64,000 nt of DNA from CAXXOK01 sp963678055 (GTDB lineage: Bacteria; Bacillota; Clostridia; Christensenellales; Aristaeellaceae): positions 496,001 to 560,000 of the forward strand of contig OY782679.1 in NCBI GenBank assembly GCA_963678055.1. The letters are read 5' to 3'. Below the pieces are notes generated by a model. It saw only the letters and a list, made by a program, of their open reading frames with translations, had not been told where the DNA came from and did no database searches. The position numbers were made by a program, and so were the translations under genes. Shown in pieces: positions 40,723-50,545 of the stretch. How positions within the stretch are numbered: the first letter of the stretch is position 1; the number at the start of each line of letters is the position of its first letter.

Positions 40723-42387
40723 TTACTCTCCCATCCATTGCTCGCTTAGGAAGGCATATCGTTTCTCTAGAAAATTCTTTAGATAGTCGATGTTTTCTTC
40801 AAAGGTCCATCCCGTTTTTGCAACGGCAGATGTGTTTTTCGGAATGGGAAACCGCGTAAAGTTCATGGTGGCGGTTTGTTCAATCTGGCGGACATAATCG
40901 TCTATGGACAGCAGCGTTTCACTTTCATCCGTTCGCAGGCCCAGCAAAATTTCGATTGCAGGGCTAAAGGCCTCGGCGTAGCGCTGCACGGCGGCTTGCT
41001 GAAAGTCCTCCTGCCGGTAGAGCGCAGGCCACCAGTACTTTCTGCCCGTGGCGTTGTTGATCCAGAAGCCTTTGCCTGGAAGCACCTTTCGGGCATTGTG
41101 CTCCTGCGCATAGCGGCCGTACGAACTATCATAGTCCCACACGGGACCCGCAAAAGCTACTGGGCTTTGCTCATCGGCAGGTTTGTAAAAGAACATGCTG
41201 CGCTTGTTTCCATCGTAGTTTTTCACGACTTCTTCAATCAGATATTTATTGACAAGGGATTGGAAATCAACCAACTCGCTATAATGCATGCCGGACTCGG
41301 CATCGACGCCATCCTCAGAAAAGATGGCATTTTCAAAGCGCTGCATAAAGGACGATATATAGTCCATTTGTTCCTGCGTGCAATACTCCGGGCTTTTTAT
41401 GACAAGCATACTATCACGATTGGTCCAGTAGACGCTGGTTTCTTGCTTGTAATGCGGAACGCTTTCATATTCAATCAGATACCCACCGGTGATATCCGCA
41501 GGCTGATTGGGAATGTCATATGCTTTCCATTTACCTGCGCTGCCCTTTTTACTGCCTGCTATAGCAAAGGTATCCAACTCGTTTTCGTTCATGTCTTCAG
41601 TTAGCTCTTCCAGATTGCGAATCGCCACGCGATCGTCGTCAACCATCACTTTTTCGCTGAACAGATACGCACCCATATAGTCCTGGTTGATGTACACCTC
41701 CACCATTTGGTGTTCCGGTGTATAATCAAGCCCGACATACATCGCCATATCCAGCGTAATTTGATTGCGCAGCAAGGTCTTATCGCTGGAGTTGCTTGTT
41801 ACAATCCAAGTTCTGCATTTGCCCATACCCAGTAAATTCGTGCCATTTTCCAGTTTGAGTTGATAGTTTTTGCGCGAAAACCTAGCGGATGCGTTACCGC
41901 GTATTTTAATATACGTCAAAGCCCCGTTATACTCGGGATACCCGTATTGATTCACCAGCAGCAATGTGCCAGCTTCTTTGTTGGTTTTTCGATGGTGAAT
42001 CGTATCGAGTTTGCCTGATTCGGTGGTGATATACAACGCCGGAATACGCGAACCTTGGATGATGTGTAGGTCATATTTATGCTTGTCGTTTACGATTCTA
42101 TTTGCCTCATTCAACGCAAAGGCCATCAGGTTGTCGCCGGGAAGTATTGTTTTGTCACCGAGCATTACATGGTCAACGCCGTCAAAACCGATTTTGAAAT
42201 CCTCCAACGAGCAATTTCCCGGTAAAAACAGATAATATCCATCACGGCCCTTGTACCATGAGATAGCGTCATCACCTTTTAGGCCGTCGCTTGATACCCA
42301 CAGATCGGCGATGCGATCCGCCAAAGCAGGAGAACATAATAGCAGCATGACAACAAGCCATGGAAGCACGCGGAGCCATTTTCGCAT
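40723..42387 (-). CDS. secreted CotH-family protein kinase
   Basis: A 554-aa exported protein. Signal peptide MRKWLRVLPWLVVMLLLCSPALA, then the CotH kinase domain: KGNASARFSRKNYQLKLENG (ATP-loop region), LLRNQITLDMA, VEVYINQDYMGAYLFSEKV, GGYLIEYES and AGPVWDYDSSYGRY with the metal-binding D-x-D. CotH phosphorylates coat proteins in spore formers; many clostridial relatives act on the cell surface. ATG 42387 has GAGGTGG 7 nt upstream. It lies 55 nt after the lamin-tail-domain gene. Such domains are often fused in one protein in relatives, so a shared surface role is likely. Confidence 0.88.
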   Translation of the reverse strand: MRKWLRVLPWLVVMLLLCSPALADRIADLWVSSDGLKGDDAISWYKGRDGYYLFLPGNCSLEDFKIGFDGVDHVMLGDKTILPGDNLMAFALNEANRIVNDKHKYDLHIIQGSRIPALYITTESGKLDTIHHRKTNKEAGTLLLVNQYGYPEYNGALTYIKIRGNASARFSRKNYQLKLENGTNLLGMGKCRTWIVTSNSSDKTLLRNQITLDMAMYVGLDYTPEHQMVEVYINQDYMGAYLFSEKVMVDDDRVAIRNLEELTEDMNENELDTFAIAGSKKGSAGKWKAYDIPNQPADITGGYLIEYESVPHYKQETSVYWTNRDSMLVIKSPEYCTQEQMDYISSFMQRFENAIFSEDGVDAESGMHYSELVDFQSLVNKYLIEEVVKNYDGNKRSMFFYKPADEQSPVAFAGPVWDYDSSYGRYAQEHNARKVLPGKGFWINNATGRKYWWPALYRQEDFQQAAVQRYAEAFSPAIEILLGLRTDESETLLSIDDYVRQIEQTATMNFTRFPIPKNTSAVAKTGWTFEENIDYLKNFLEKRYAFLSEQWMGE

Positions 42388-42442
42388 GTTGGACCACCTC
42401 TGGTGCAATAGTCGGTCTGGTTACTTATGCTGAATGCGGGAA

Positions 42443-42958
42443 TTAGTTGATGAGGTTAACGCCGTACGGTGTTGGTGTAATGGTGAATTGGTATTCTCCG
42501 GTGGAATCGAGTGCATAGCTGATATCGGATTGCTGTTCATTAAAAGCAATGGAATCAAGCAGGATACCACCTTGGGACAGAATAATGAGCTCACCGGATG
42601 CTTTAAGCTTGAAAGGCATATGGTATTCATCGGCGACAGCAGTCTTGACGCCAGAAGCAAACACAACAAGATATTCATCAGGTTGGATCACCGCGTCGTC
42701 GGGAAACATAAAGCGGGCCAAATCTGACCACTTATCAGACAGGCAGACACCTTTCAGTGATATCGGCGTGTCGCTTGTGTTGTGGATTTCAATCCAATCG
42801 GGATACAAACCAAACATATCTTCAAGCGAGACATGGTTCGAGGCCATGATTTCGCTAATGCGCAGGTTGCTATCGCTAGACTGTGTTTCACCACCATACG
42901 CGACACCGCATAGAAAGAGGAGTACAACGAACAAGAGGACGGTCAGGGTGCGTTTCAT
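42443..42958 (-). CDS. secreted lamin-tail-domain protein
   Basis: A 171-aa exported protein with a signal peptide (MKRTLTVLLFVVLLFLCGVAYG) and one lamin-tail (LTD) domain: LRISEIMASN, YPDWIEIHNTSDTPISLKG, CLSDKWSDLARF and EYLVVFASG are its usual blocks. LTD modules are thought to aid binding at the surface or to nucleic acids; the role here is unknown. AAAGGAG precedes ATG 42958. It is upstream of and probably cotranscribed with cotH. Confidence 0.85.
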   Translation of the reverse strand: MKRTLTVLLFVVLLFLCGVAYGGETQSSDSNLRISEIMASNHVSLEDMFGLYPDWIEIHNTSDTPISLKGVCLSDKWSDLARFMFPDDAVIQPDEYLVVFASGVKTAVADEYHMPFKLKASGELIILSQGGILLDSIAFNEQQSDISYALDSTGEYQFTITPTPYGVNLIN

Positions 42959-43166
42959 GAAGGCTCCTTTCAATGGAACACAATGAATAACTTTCATTGT
43001 GCGGTTATGTAATTATTGCGTTGTTTGCCGATTCTGACAGTAGAATACGATTTGATTCTATTGCTCACCGTACGTTGCCTGGTTTTTCAGGCGGTGATAA
43101 TCTTATGCTACATATCCCCTTGCTAGAGGCTTCTCTCTCCAACAAGTATAATAAGCGTTCCTGTTC
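42959..43166 (-). other. about 200-nt untranslated leader of the LTD-CotH operon
   Basis: Between the promoter at 43167-43195 and the LTD start codon lies a leader containing a hairpin CACCG...CGGTG with an inner CCTG/CAGG stem near 43070-43100 and a second possible stem, CACAATGAAAG/CTTTCATTGTG-like, near 42980-43000. No known riboswitch is recognised. Confidence 0.35.
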
Positions 43167-43195
43167 TTTATAATCAATTTGTAAAGAATTGTCAA
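43167..43195 (-). promoter_or_regulatory. promoter of the LTD-CotH operon
   Basis: On the minus strand a perfect TTGACA (complement of 43190-43195), 17 nt, and TATAAA (complement of 43167-43172). Confidence 0.8.
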
Positions 43196-43300
43196 TGATT
43201 TGTCCAAATTGCTTCAAGAAAATATTGGAAGTTAATCCAAGCATTATTCACGAGTAAAAACATCATGTATAAACTACAATAGTCCAAAAGGACTGCAAAC

Positions 43301-43336
43301 AAAAACCACTCGAAATCCTATATTTCAAGCGGTTTT
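43301..43336 (-). terminator. terminator downstream of the MATE gene
   Basis: AAAAACCACTCGAAAT and ATTTCAAGCGGTTTT pair with few mismatches; on the minus strand GGTTTTTGTTTG follows. Confidence 0.75.
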
Positions 43337-43449
43337 CAAGCAAAAAAGTATAATGCATTGATGAAAAACATAAAGCGATCTATATGCGTTACGTATAGAG
43401 ATGCCACACGCCGAGACAGCGCTCCATACGCCGGACTTCTCTGTATTTG

Positions 43450-44850
43450 TTACACAAGTAACGCTCGCTTACGCCAGCGCTGAGAAAAGAAATACATGGT
43501 GGCCGGTACGGCGGTGAAATATGTAGCAAGGTTATATCCCAAAAAGAAGCCAAACGGCCGTCCCATATCGCCCATGCCAAGCGTCACTCCAAAAAAGCTC
43601 TGGCCCAGTACCACGCCCAGCAACCAACTGAGCGATATGCGTGCCACAACCCCATCCAGCAGGGCAATGATCAGGGAGAATTTTGCATTGCCGATTCCCC
43701 GGACAAACGCAATGGTGGGTTTCATCATCGCATGTGCAGGGAACCCGATGACCGTACAAACTGCGCAGATCCACGCAAAGCGCAGTACGCTTTCTTCCCT
43801 GGTGAACATTCCAAACAATTGCTGTGAAAACAATAGCATGATTGCGCCCATAAGCAGATACAGAACCGTCGTGATGTACAGACCAACGTGTACAGTTTTA
43901 ATCGTGCGCTGCTCCTTGCCTGCTGCTAAATTTTGACCCACCATGCTGCTGGTGGCCATCCCAATGGAGCGAGAGAGAATATCCGGCAGATGCTGAATTT
44001 TATTGGAGACACCAAAAGCCGCAGAGCAGGATACGCTTCCATAGGTGTTGATGAGACCGTTGACAAATAGCATGGATATGCTCAGCGCGCTCATCTGAAT
44101 CGCGTAGGGAATTCCCAAGCGGAAATAAACGCGTACCGCTTCGGGCGAAGGGCGAAAGCTGCGGAGCTTGAAGTCAAACCCGAACGATTCCTTCCGGTGG
44201 TACAGGTAAACCAGCGAGAAGATAAAGCTTATTGCTTGGCCAATGATCGTCGCCCAGGCCGCCCCTGCCGCGCCCCAACCCAAACCGCCTACAAGCACCA
44301 AATCCAAAATAATATTCACGACAGAAGCGATGGCGATAAACAGCAACGGCCGCATAGATTCTCCCATTCCCTTGAGAACAGATGTAACCATATTATAGCC
44401 ATAGGAAAAAACAATACCGCCACCGCAAATCATGACATAATCTTTTGCCATAGGCATAGCGACATCAGGCACATGCAGCAGACGAAGCATGGGGCCCGCC
44501 AGTGATAGACAGACGGTTGTCGTAAATGCCGCAAACAATAGCAGCATCGAAAACAACGTGCCGATCGCCCGTTGGATTTCCACCTTTTTTCGGGCGCCAT
44601 AAAGCTGGGATATGTAGATCTGGCCGCTCATGGAAAATCCCATACCCAGCGTCATCATCAGCAGAATCAGCATACTGGCGTTGTTTACCGCGGCCAGCCC
44701 TGCTTCTCCTACAAAATTGCCTACAATCAGTATATCCACCATGCCGTACATGATTTGCAGGGCATTGGAAATCATAAAAGGAAACGAAAACCGTATTAGT
44801 TCCGCCGGAACACTTCCTTGTGTCAAGTCACGGCCGATTTCTTTTGGCAT
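43450..44850 (-). CDS. MATE-family efflux transporter
   Basis: A 466-aa polytopic membrane protein of the MATE/PST class with twelve predicted helices. The N-terminus GSVPAELIRFSFPFMISNAL and MYGMVDILIVGNFVGEAGLA is typical of clostridial MATE (DinF/NorM) pumps, which expel cationic drugs by Na+ or H+ exchange. The substrate is unknown. It lies 9 nt after the MFS gene, so the two transporters are cotranscribed. Confidence 0.88.
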   Translation of the reverse strand: MPKEIGRDLTQGSVPAELIRFSFPFMISNALQIMYGMVDILIVGNFVGEAGLAAVNNASMLILLMMTLGMGFSMSGQIYISQLYGARKKVEIQRAIGTLFSMLLLFAAFTTTVCLSLAGPMLRLLHVPDVAMPMAKDYVMICGGGIVFSYGYNMVTSVLKGMGESMRPLLFIAIASVVNIILDLVLVGGLGWGAAGAAWATIIGQAISFIFSLVYLYHRKESFGFDFKLRSFRPSPEAVRVYFRLGIPYAIQMSALSISMLFVNGLINTYGSVSCSAAFGVSNKIQHLPDILSRSIGMATSSMVGQNLAAGKEQRTIKTVHVGLYITTVLYLLMGAIMLLFSQQLFGMFTREESVLRFAWICAVCTVIGFPAHAMMKPTIAFVRGIGNAKFSLIIALLDGVVARISLSWLLGVVLGQSFFGVTLGMGDMGRPFGFFLGYNLATYFTAVPATMYFFSQRWRKRALLV

Positions 44851-44859
44851 GTAATTCTC

Positions 44860-46068
44860 TTATTTCTGCTTTGCTTTACTGTGTTGATACAGGTTGAACA
44901 CCAGTATGGACACAAGGGTGATGGCTACACTACTGTACATCATCACCTGATACCCATACTGTTTGGACAATAGCCCTCCAACCAAAGGACCTAGGGTATT
45001 TCCCAAGTCGCTGCCGATATACATAGTGCTGGTGGCCGCGCCCACTTTGCTTGCGTCCGCACTCTTGATAGCCTGTGCTTGTAGCGCCACCTGTCCCACG
45101 CCCTGACCTAAGGCCTTTAACACCGCTGCGGCCAGCATTGGCAGCAGGGAGATGGCCGAACCGGTTATCAGCATGCTCACAAGTGAAAATACAAGCGATA
45201 CGTTGACCACCCAACTGAGACTGATGCGATCGGACAGCTTGCCGAAAAACGCACGGACAAGGAGGAGGGTTACAGAACTTACCGTGAAAAACAAGCTTAC
45301 GCTCTGTATCGCCCGTTCCTCGCCGATTAGTACAATGAAAGAGTTGATTTCTCCGTTGTAAAAGGAAAACAAACCGCAGATTATCGCGTAAACGATCGCT
45401 TTTTTGATGATCAGCTTATCCCACATTCGTTTTTTAGGATGATCATCATGCTTGACGGCAGGAGCGGTCTTGGGTACCTTAGCCCACAGGAAAAGCAGCG
45501 GGGGAATGGTAATCAATCCCGCTACCAGCATATACATCAGCTGGTAGCCGTACGCGTCGCGGATGCTGATTGCCAGCGTCGGGCCAACGGCCTGACCGAT
45601 CAGGAAACCGGTACTGAGATACCCCAGCCCCTCGCCCATCCGCTTCCGGGGGATGTAAAGACTGGCTAACGCCATGGTGGCGGTCCCGCTGACGCTGAAA
45701 GCGATACCATGCATGATACGCAATATCAGCAACGATGGCGTGTCTTTTGCTATGCCATATCCAACGACAATCAAACCGAAAAGCACGGTGGAGAGCATAA
45801 ACACCCATTTTTTGTTGAATGAATCCATGACCCAACCACCGAAGGGCCGGGTAAAAAGAGCTGCCAGCGAGAAAACGCTCACAATGGTACCGGCCATAGC
45901 CAGCGATACACCGATGTTGACCGCATATAGCGAAACGGTGGTTGTTACCATGCTGAAACCAGTATTGATTAAAATACTGATGATATTCAGCAGGATAAAA
46001 TACTTATTCCAAAGTGAGCGCGGTCTTAGTGCTCCCGGAGCGGGTTCCACCTGCGATGTATTCGTCAT
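44860..46068 (-). CDS. MFS transporter
   Basis: A 402-aa protein of the major facilitator superfamily with twelve predicted helices. The loop 2-3 motif reads LFTRPFGGWVMDSFNKKW, and the second half repeats it as VRAFFGKLSDRISLSW. Resembles drug/sugar efflux permeases. It sits 22 nt after the esterase gene, between it and the MATE gene, and may export a product of that carbohydrate locus (inference). Confidence 0.85.
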   Translation of the reverse strand: MTNTSQVEPAPGALRPRSLWNKYFILLNIISILINTGFSMVTTTVSLYAVNIGVSLAMAGTIVSVFSLAALFTRPFGGWVMDSFNKKWVFMLSTVLFGLIVVGYGIAKDTPSLLILRIMHGIAFSVSGTATMALASLYIPRKRMGEGLGYLSTGFLIGQAVGPTLAISIRDAYGYQLMYMLVAGLITIPPLLFLWAKVPKTAPAVKHDDHPKKRMWDKLIIKKAIVYAIICGLFSFYNGEINSFIVLIGEERAIQSVSLFFTVSSVTLLLVRAFFGKLSDRISLSWVVNVSLVFSLVSMLITGSAISLLPMLAAAVLKALGQGVGQVALQAQAIKSADASKVGAATSTMYIGSDLGNTLGPLVGGLLSKQYGYQVMMYSSVAITLVSILVFNLYQHSKAKQK

Positions 46069-46090
46069 GAAGTTAAGCCCCTTCTACGTT

Positions 46091-47248
46091 TCAGTGGAAT
46101 ATCAGTGTTAGGAAATCACGGAGGCTCTTTCTCCATACATGCCATTCATGTTGCCCGGGGTAGGAGCGATATTCAATGGGGAAGCCTTTTTGCTGCAGCT
46201 CTTGCACCTGAGGCTGTGTGTACTGATGGCGTGGATCGTCTTGGCCGCAGGAAATGAGGGTTACATGTAGGCGCTCTGCGTAATGCTCGGGTGTGCTGAA
46301 CAGATCCGAATAATCATACTCCGTACCCCATACGTCACTGCCTTTAATCGTGTAACCGGCACCAGAGCTGAACACACCTAAATTGGCGAAAAGATCAAGG
46401 TTTTCAAACGCGATTTGTTTGGCGTGCAGTCCGCCCATAGACAGCCCTGCCGCTGCACGCATACCGCGCTCCGGTATGGTGCGATACACACTGTCGATAT
46501 ACGGTACACAATCGCCACCAACCATCCGTGCCACAGAACCGGTGGAAACGGTGCTTTCTTCTTTTTGGTACACATAGCCATTGTTCATCACCACGATCAT
46601 TTCTGCACACGCACCGGATGCGATCATGTTATCCAGAATATAGTTCACTTTACCCTGCCATATCCAGCCGGTTTCGTTCTCGCCGCCTCCGTGCTGCAGG
46701 TACAGCACCGGATAGCGCTTTTCCGGATGGGCTTCATACCCATGCGGCGTATACACCCAACAGTTACGCAAGGAAGCCGATTCATCCGACCAAAAGAGGT
46801 TCATATGCAGGGAGCCATGCGGTACGTCCGTCTGCAGATATTCGGGGAAGTCTGGATCCTGAATCTCAAAATAGTTTACCGCAATAGAACCACCGTATCC
46901 CAGTGCCGCTGTATTGTTGATGGCCTTGATGCCGTCCACCCAAAAGTCGTGGTAGTACAACCCCGGCGGCAGATCAATAAGATCGATGCTCCAGTAGCCG
47001 GGTTTTTCGGATGATGCTAGCGCACGCTTGTTTTCAAACGCGCCGCAACCCGCCCAGCCGGCCACCTCCACGCGCTTTGCTCCAGGAGCGTAATAATACA
47101 GACGTACGCCCTTTTCCAGCGTTTCCACAGCGGGAATTACCGGAAACCTTAGATCGCGCGGTGCACTTTCCGTTTCCTCTGTAAGCACGGCGTTCACGGG
47201 ATCGTAGCAGAGTCCATAGGAAACAATTGATTGATTGGCCTGTTTCAT
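46091..47248 (-). CDS. carbohydrate esterase (CE1-like alpha/beta hydrolase) with N-terminal Ig-like domain
   Basis: A 385-aa cytoplasmic enzyme without a signal peptide. Residues about 35-125 form an E-set/CBM48-like domain (VRLYYYAPGAKRVEVAGWAG). The esterase part has LYLQHGGGENETGW (oxyanion region), nucleophile Ser in GLSMGGLHA, Asp in SCGQDDPRH and His in GQHEWHVWR. It resembles feruloyl/acetyl-xylan esterases of the CE1 type. Position after the sugar ABC permeases suggests it trims ester groups from imported oligosaccharides. Confidence 0.85.
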   Translation of the reverse strand: MKQANQSIVSYGLCYDPVNAVLTEETESAPRDLRFPVIPAVETLEKGVRLYYYAPGAKRVEVAGWAGCGAFENKRALASSEKPGYWSIDLIDLPPGLYYHDFWVDGIKAINNTAALGYGGSIAVNYFEIQDPDFPEYLQTDVPHGSLHMNLFWSDESASLRNCWVYTPHGYEAHPEKRYPVLYLQHGGGENETGWIWQGKVNYILDNMIASGACAEMIVVMNNGYVYQKEESTVSTGSVARMVGGDCVPYIDSVYRTIPERGMRAAAGLSMGGLHAKQIAFENLDLFANLGVFSSGAGYTIKGSDVWGTEYDYSDLFSTPEHYAERLHVTLISCGQDDPRHQYTQPQVQELQQKGFPIEYRSYPGQHEWHVWRKSLRDFLTLIFH

Positions 47249-47281
47249 GTTTGGGTCGTCCTTTCTTGATCAGAGATGAAG

Positions 47282-48112
47282 CTATTCCTTAATGCCGCTG
47301 GACACGATGCTGTTGACGAAATATTTTTGTCCGAAAACGTAAAACATCAGGGCGGGAACGATGGACACGACCGCACCTGCGAATGCTGGCCCGTACTCCG
47401 TGGAATCTGTTCCCACGAAATTGGCAAGGCCATTGGCAAGCATACGTTTTTCGATAGAACTGGTCATCAACAGTGGGTAGAGCAGATCATTCCAGCCCAT
47501 ATTAAAGCTCAGCACCGCATGCGTAATCAACACCGGCATACACAACGGTAACATGATAAGGATGAAAATGCCAAATTCGCGCAGTCCGTCAATACGCCCA
47601 GCTTCCTCTAGCGCAGCCGGCAACGTGGCAAAATAGGCGCGGAGCATAAAAATACCGGTAACGCTCACCAGCCTCGGTATGACCAGCCCGTAATACGTGT
47701 TGACCATCCGAAATGCCGAAAGTTCGATGAACAGAGGAATCATGATCACCTGGAAGGGGATCATCATTGCGGCGAGCAAAACGGTGAACAGAAAATGCCG
47801 GCCTTTGAAGGACATCCGGGCAAAGGCGTATGCAGCCATGGTATCTACGATCAACTGGCCCAGTGTCAGCAGCACCACGTAGATGACCGTATTGCGGATG
47901 TATAGCAGTACCGGAGCACGTTTAAACAGTGTTATAAAGTTTTTCAGTACCACTTCGGTGGCAAAGTAGTGCGGTGGGAATCGAATAATCTGCACTTCTG
48001 TTTTGAAGGCGGAAATGACAATCCAGCCAATAGGCAGCATAATTGTGAGCAAAACAAACAGTAAAAAGAGCCATTTGATCGTTCCGGACAGCCCACGGTT
48101 CAATAGTCTCAT
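47282..48112 (-). CDS. carbohydrate ABC transporter permease (MalG type)
   Basis: A 276-aa inner-membrane permease with six helices. The EAA loop is EEAGRIDGLREFGIFILIMLP, characteristic of CUT1 sugar importers. ATG 48112 overlaps the stop of the partner permease (ATGA) and has AGGAGGAG upstream; the longer reading lies within the other gene. It pairs with the 48109-49014 permease and the binding protein at 49096. No ATPase is encoded here, so a shared MsmK-like ATPase from elsewhere is probably used. Confidence 0.92.
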   Translation of the reverse strand: MRLLNRGLSGTIKWLFLLFVLLTIMLPIGWIVISAFKTEVQIIRFPPHYFATEVVLKNFITLFKRAPVLLYIRNTVIYVVLLTLGQLIVDTMAAYAFARMSFKGRHFLFTVLLAAMMIPFQVIMIPLFIELSAFRMVNTYYGLVIPRLVSVTGIFMLRAYFATLPAALEEAGRIDGLREFGIFILIMLPLCMPVLITHAVLSFNMGWNDLLYPLLMTSSIEKRMLANGLANFVGTDSTEYGPAFAGAVVSIVPALMFYVFGQKYFVNSIVSSGIKE

Positions 48113-49014
48113 GCGCTTATCTCCTCCTGCTTGTTCATGCGATAGTACAGCAAGATCGTAACGAGCATAATCAGCAGGAACAACCATTCCGCCATGGCAG
48201 TGGCATATCCCAGGCGTGAACTCTGTTCAAACGCGCGGGCGTATACATAGCTAACCAGCGTTTCTGTAGCGTAGGCTGGGCCGCCGCCGGTAATGGTGTA
48301 TACGATATCAAACACCTGCAACGAACCGATAATGCGCGTAATGAGTACGAACCAGAGTGTACCGCTGATGCCTGGAATCGTGACATTGAAAAACTGTTTT
48401 ATCTTCCCTGCACCGTCAATGCGCGCAGCCTCGTACAGGCTTTGCGGTACGCCCTGCATAGCCGCGACCAGAATGGTCATACTCAAGCCAAAGCTGCGCC
48501 ATACCGAAACGAACATGATGGAATACAGCGCAATTTTCATGTCCTTAAAAAATGCGATTTTAGGCAGGCCAATCTGTGTGAGCATGTAGGGCAGCCAACC
48601 TACGTTGGGGTTGAGAAAAATCTGCCACATAATACCCACTGCTGTGGGCGAACATACGATGGGGAGAAAATAGATGGCTCGCATCGACTTGTGCATGAAA
48701 GATTTGCCCGGCAGCAGCGCAGCAATCACCAGTGCTACGATCATTTGTAGCGGTACATCAAATATGGTGAACAGCAGCGTGTTTTTCAGGGCGTTGGTAA
48801 ACCGAACATCTTTCAATGCCAGGGCGTAATTGTCCAACCCTACGAAACCTGGATTGGAAAGACTGGTATTGATTTCAAACAGGCTAATACCAAAGGACGA
48901 TACCAGGGGTACTATGCTAAACAGCAGGATAATCAACATGGCAGGCATGACGAACAGGTAGGCCGCGTGTCGCGGCTTGTTCCAGTACTTGTCCAATCGC
49001 TTCAGGTATTCCAA
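48109..49014 (-). CDS. carbohydrate ABC transporter permease (MalF type)
   Basis: A 301-aa permease with six helices; KPRHAAYLFVMPAMLIILLF is the usual CUT1 N-terminus and YEAARIDGAGKIKQFFNVTIP the EAA loop that contacts the ATPase. It heads the permease pair and follows the solute-binding gene after an attenuator-like hairpin. Confidence 0.92.
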   Translation of the reverse strand: MEYLKRLDKYWNKPRHAAYLFVMPAMLIILLFSIVPLVSSFGISLFEINTSLSNPGFVGLDNYALALKDVRFTNALKNTLLFTIFDVPLQMIVALVIAALLPGKSFMHKSMRAIYFLPIVCSPTAVGIMWQIFLNPNVGWLPYMLTQIGLPKIAFFKDMKIALYSIMFVSVWRSFGLSMTILVAAMQGVPQSLYEAARIDGAGKIKQFFNVTIPGISGTLWFVLITRIIGSLQVFDIVYTITGGGPAYATETLVSYVYARAFEQSSRLGYATAMAEWLFLLIMLVTILLYYRMNKQEEISA

Positions 49015-49046
49015 AATGGATCTTCCTTTCAGGAGAAACTTGATTC

Positions 49047-49085
49047 AAAAAAGGGGCTCCGCCGCCCTGTAGGCGGGCGGCGGAG
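49047..49085 (-). terminator. hairpin between binding-protein and permease genes
   Basis: TCCGCCGCCC (49058-49067) and GGGCGGCGGA (49075-49084) form a 10-bp GC stem; on the minus strand GCCCCTTTTTT follows. A partial terminator here would give more binding protein than permease, a common design in sugar importers. Confidence 0.8.
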
Positions 49086-49095
49086 AAATGTGCGC

Positions 49096-50367
49096 TTAGT
49101 GTTCGCGCCAGGTATCCAAAACGTCGGAGTAGTGTTTGAGCGTCTCATCCACATCGCCGCCATAAGCGATCGTTTCAAACATGGGATTGATCACGTCAAA
49201 CAGGAAGAAGGGCAAAGCATCGAAATCCTTGGGGTAAATGGGTGCAGCATAATCTGCGAAGGTCGAGAACGTTGCCAGCGGTTCCATGGAGGCGATCGTC
49301 TCGTTGTCGCGAACGCTCTTGAGATAGGGCGGGAAGCCGATATCCTTGGCCCAGCGAACAGCGGGAATCAGCTCAAACTCCTCGGTGGAAGTAAGCGCAT
49401 TGTTCCAGTACTCGATAAACTTATAGCTAGCAGCCGTCTGTTCCGGTGTTGCGTTCTTTGTGATGGCAAAACCACTAATGGAAGTATCTGCCACCTGCGC
49501 AACAGGGCCTGCCGGCAATACGCTTACGCCGTAGTTCACATAATCGGACAGACCAATGGAGAAATACGGGCCTGCAATCGTAAAGCCAAGCGTGCCAGCC
49601 TTGAACATGGTGGAATAGTCTGAGTTGCCCAGCGCGGGAGCAGACTTATTATCAATCATGCTTCTCCAGAAGTTCAGTGCCGCCAGGTTTTCTTCACTGT
49701 ACAGCGCGGAGGTATAATCCTCAGAGCTGGACCCATTGAGCAGTTTGCCGCCAAAGTCCATCATCATGATGATGACGCCGCCGGGATAATCATACGGTGC
49801 GCCACCGCCATAAATATTCTTGCTCTCATCCGTTATGGCTAGTGCTATTTCGGCCAGTTCTTCCCAGGTCTGCGGGCCGTTTTCGCCATCAAAGCCAGCA
49901 TTGTTGAGCAGATCCCGGTTCCAATACAGGAAACGGCTGTTGACCTGCATTGGCAGTACATACAAATGGTCTTCAAAGCCGCACTCACTAATGATCGCTT
50001 CTACAAAATCGCTTTCGTCCAGTGCGGTCTTGTCAAATATATCGTCCATCGGCACGATGTTGCCCTGCAGCAACTGCGGCACGATATTCATGGAGCTCAT
50101 CAGGATTAACGGAGGTGCGGAGTTGGCAGCATACGCGACCTGCAGTTTGGTTTCCATCTCGGCATCACGGTCCATGCTGACTGTAATACCATAGGGATTC
50201 GTCGCATTAAAGCGCTGGACAATTTCATCCATCACAGCACCGTCCGAGCCGGTCCAGTTATTCCAGAAATCAATCTTGATTGGTGCGTTCTCATCCGCCG
50301 TTGCGGAAAATGATATGCAACCCAATAAAAGAACCGCGGCTAAAAGAACAGCTAGATAACGTTTCAT
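49096..50367 (-). CDS. extracellular sugar-binding protein of an ABC importer
   Basis: A 423-aa solute-binding protein of CUT1 family 1. The N-terminus MKRYLAVLLAAVLLLGCISF is a signal sequence with a possible lipobox (LLGC) that would anchor it as a lipoprotein; cleavage after ATA is the alternative. IDFWNNWTGSDGAVMDEIV and FNATNPYGITVSM are typical early blocks. It binds a sugar or oligosaccharide not identifiable from sequence. AAGGAGG precedes the ATG. Expression is probably controlled by the LacI repressor through the operator at 50517-50532. Confidence 0.92.
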   Translation of the reverse strand: MKRYLAVLLAAVLLLGCISFSATADENAPIKIDFWNNWTGSDGAVMDEIVQRFNATNPYGITVSMDRDAEMETKLQVAYAANSAPPLILMSSMNIVPQLLQGNIVPMDDIFDKTALDESDFVEAIISECGFEDHLYVLPMQVNSRFLYWNRDLLNNAGFDGENGPQTWEELAEIALAITDESKNIYGGGAPYDYPGGVIIMMMDFGGKLLNGSSSEDYTSALYSEENLAALNFWRSMIDNKSAPALGNSDYSTMFKAGTLGFTIAGPYFSIGLSDYVNYGVSVLPAGPVAQVADTSISGFAITKNATPEQTAASYKFIEYWNNALTSTEEFELIPAVRWAKDIGFPPYLKSVRDNETIASMEPLATFSTFADYAAPIYPKDFDALPFFLFDVINPMFETIAYGGDVDETLKHYSDVLDTWREH

Positions 50368-50516
50368 CGTATTTTCCTCCTTGTGATTTTGATTTGTTTG
50401 GGATAGAGAATGGTTAAAAATGCCAGTAAGCGGACCGCCTGTTCTGCTCCAGCGGGTTTAAGATCCGCGTAGGCACTATGGGACACACGAGCCTCCTTTA
50501 TGCAATATTTCGGTTA

Positions 50517-50532
50517 GCAAAAACGTTTTTGC
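50517..50532. promoter_or_regulatory. LacI-family operator (perfect 16-bp palindrome)
   Basis: GCAAAAACGTTTTTGC is a perfect palindrome with the central CG typical of LacI/GalR operators. It lies 14 nt beyond the -10 box of the binding-protein promoter, overlapping the start of transcription, where a bound repressor would block initiation. Confidence 0.85.
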
Positions 50533-50545
50533 ATTTTCTGAGGCT

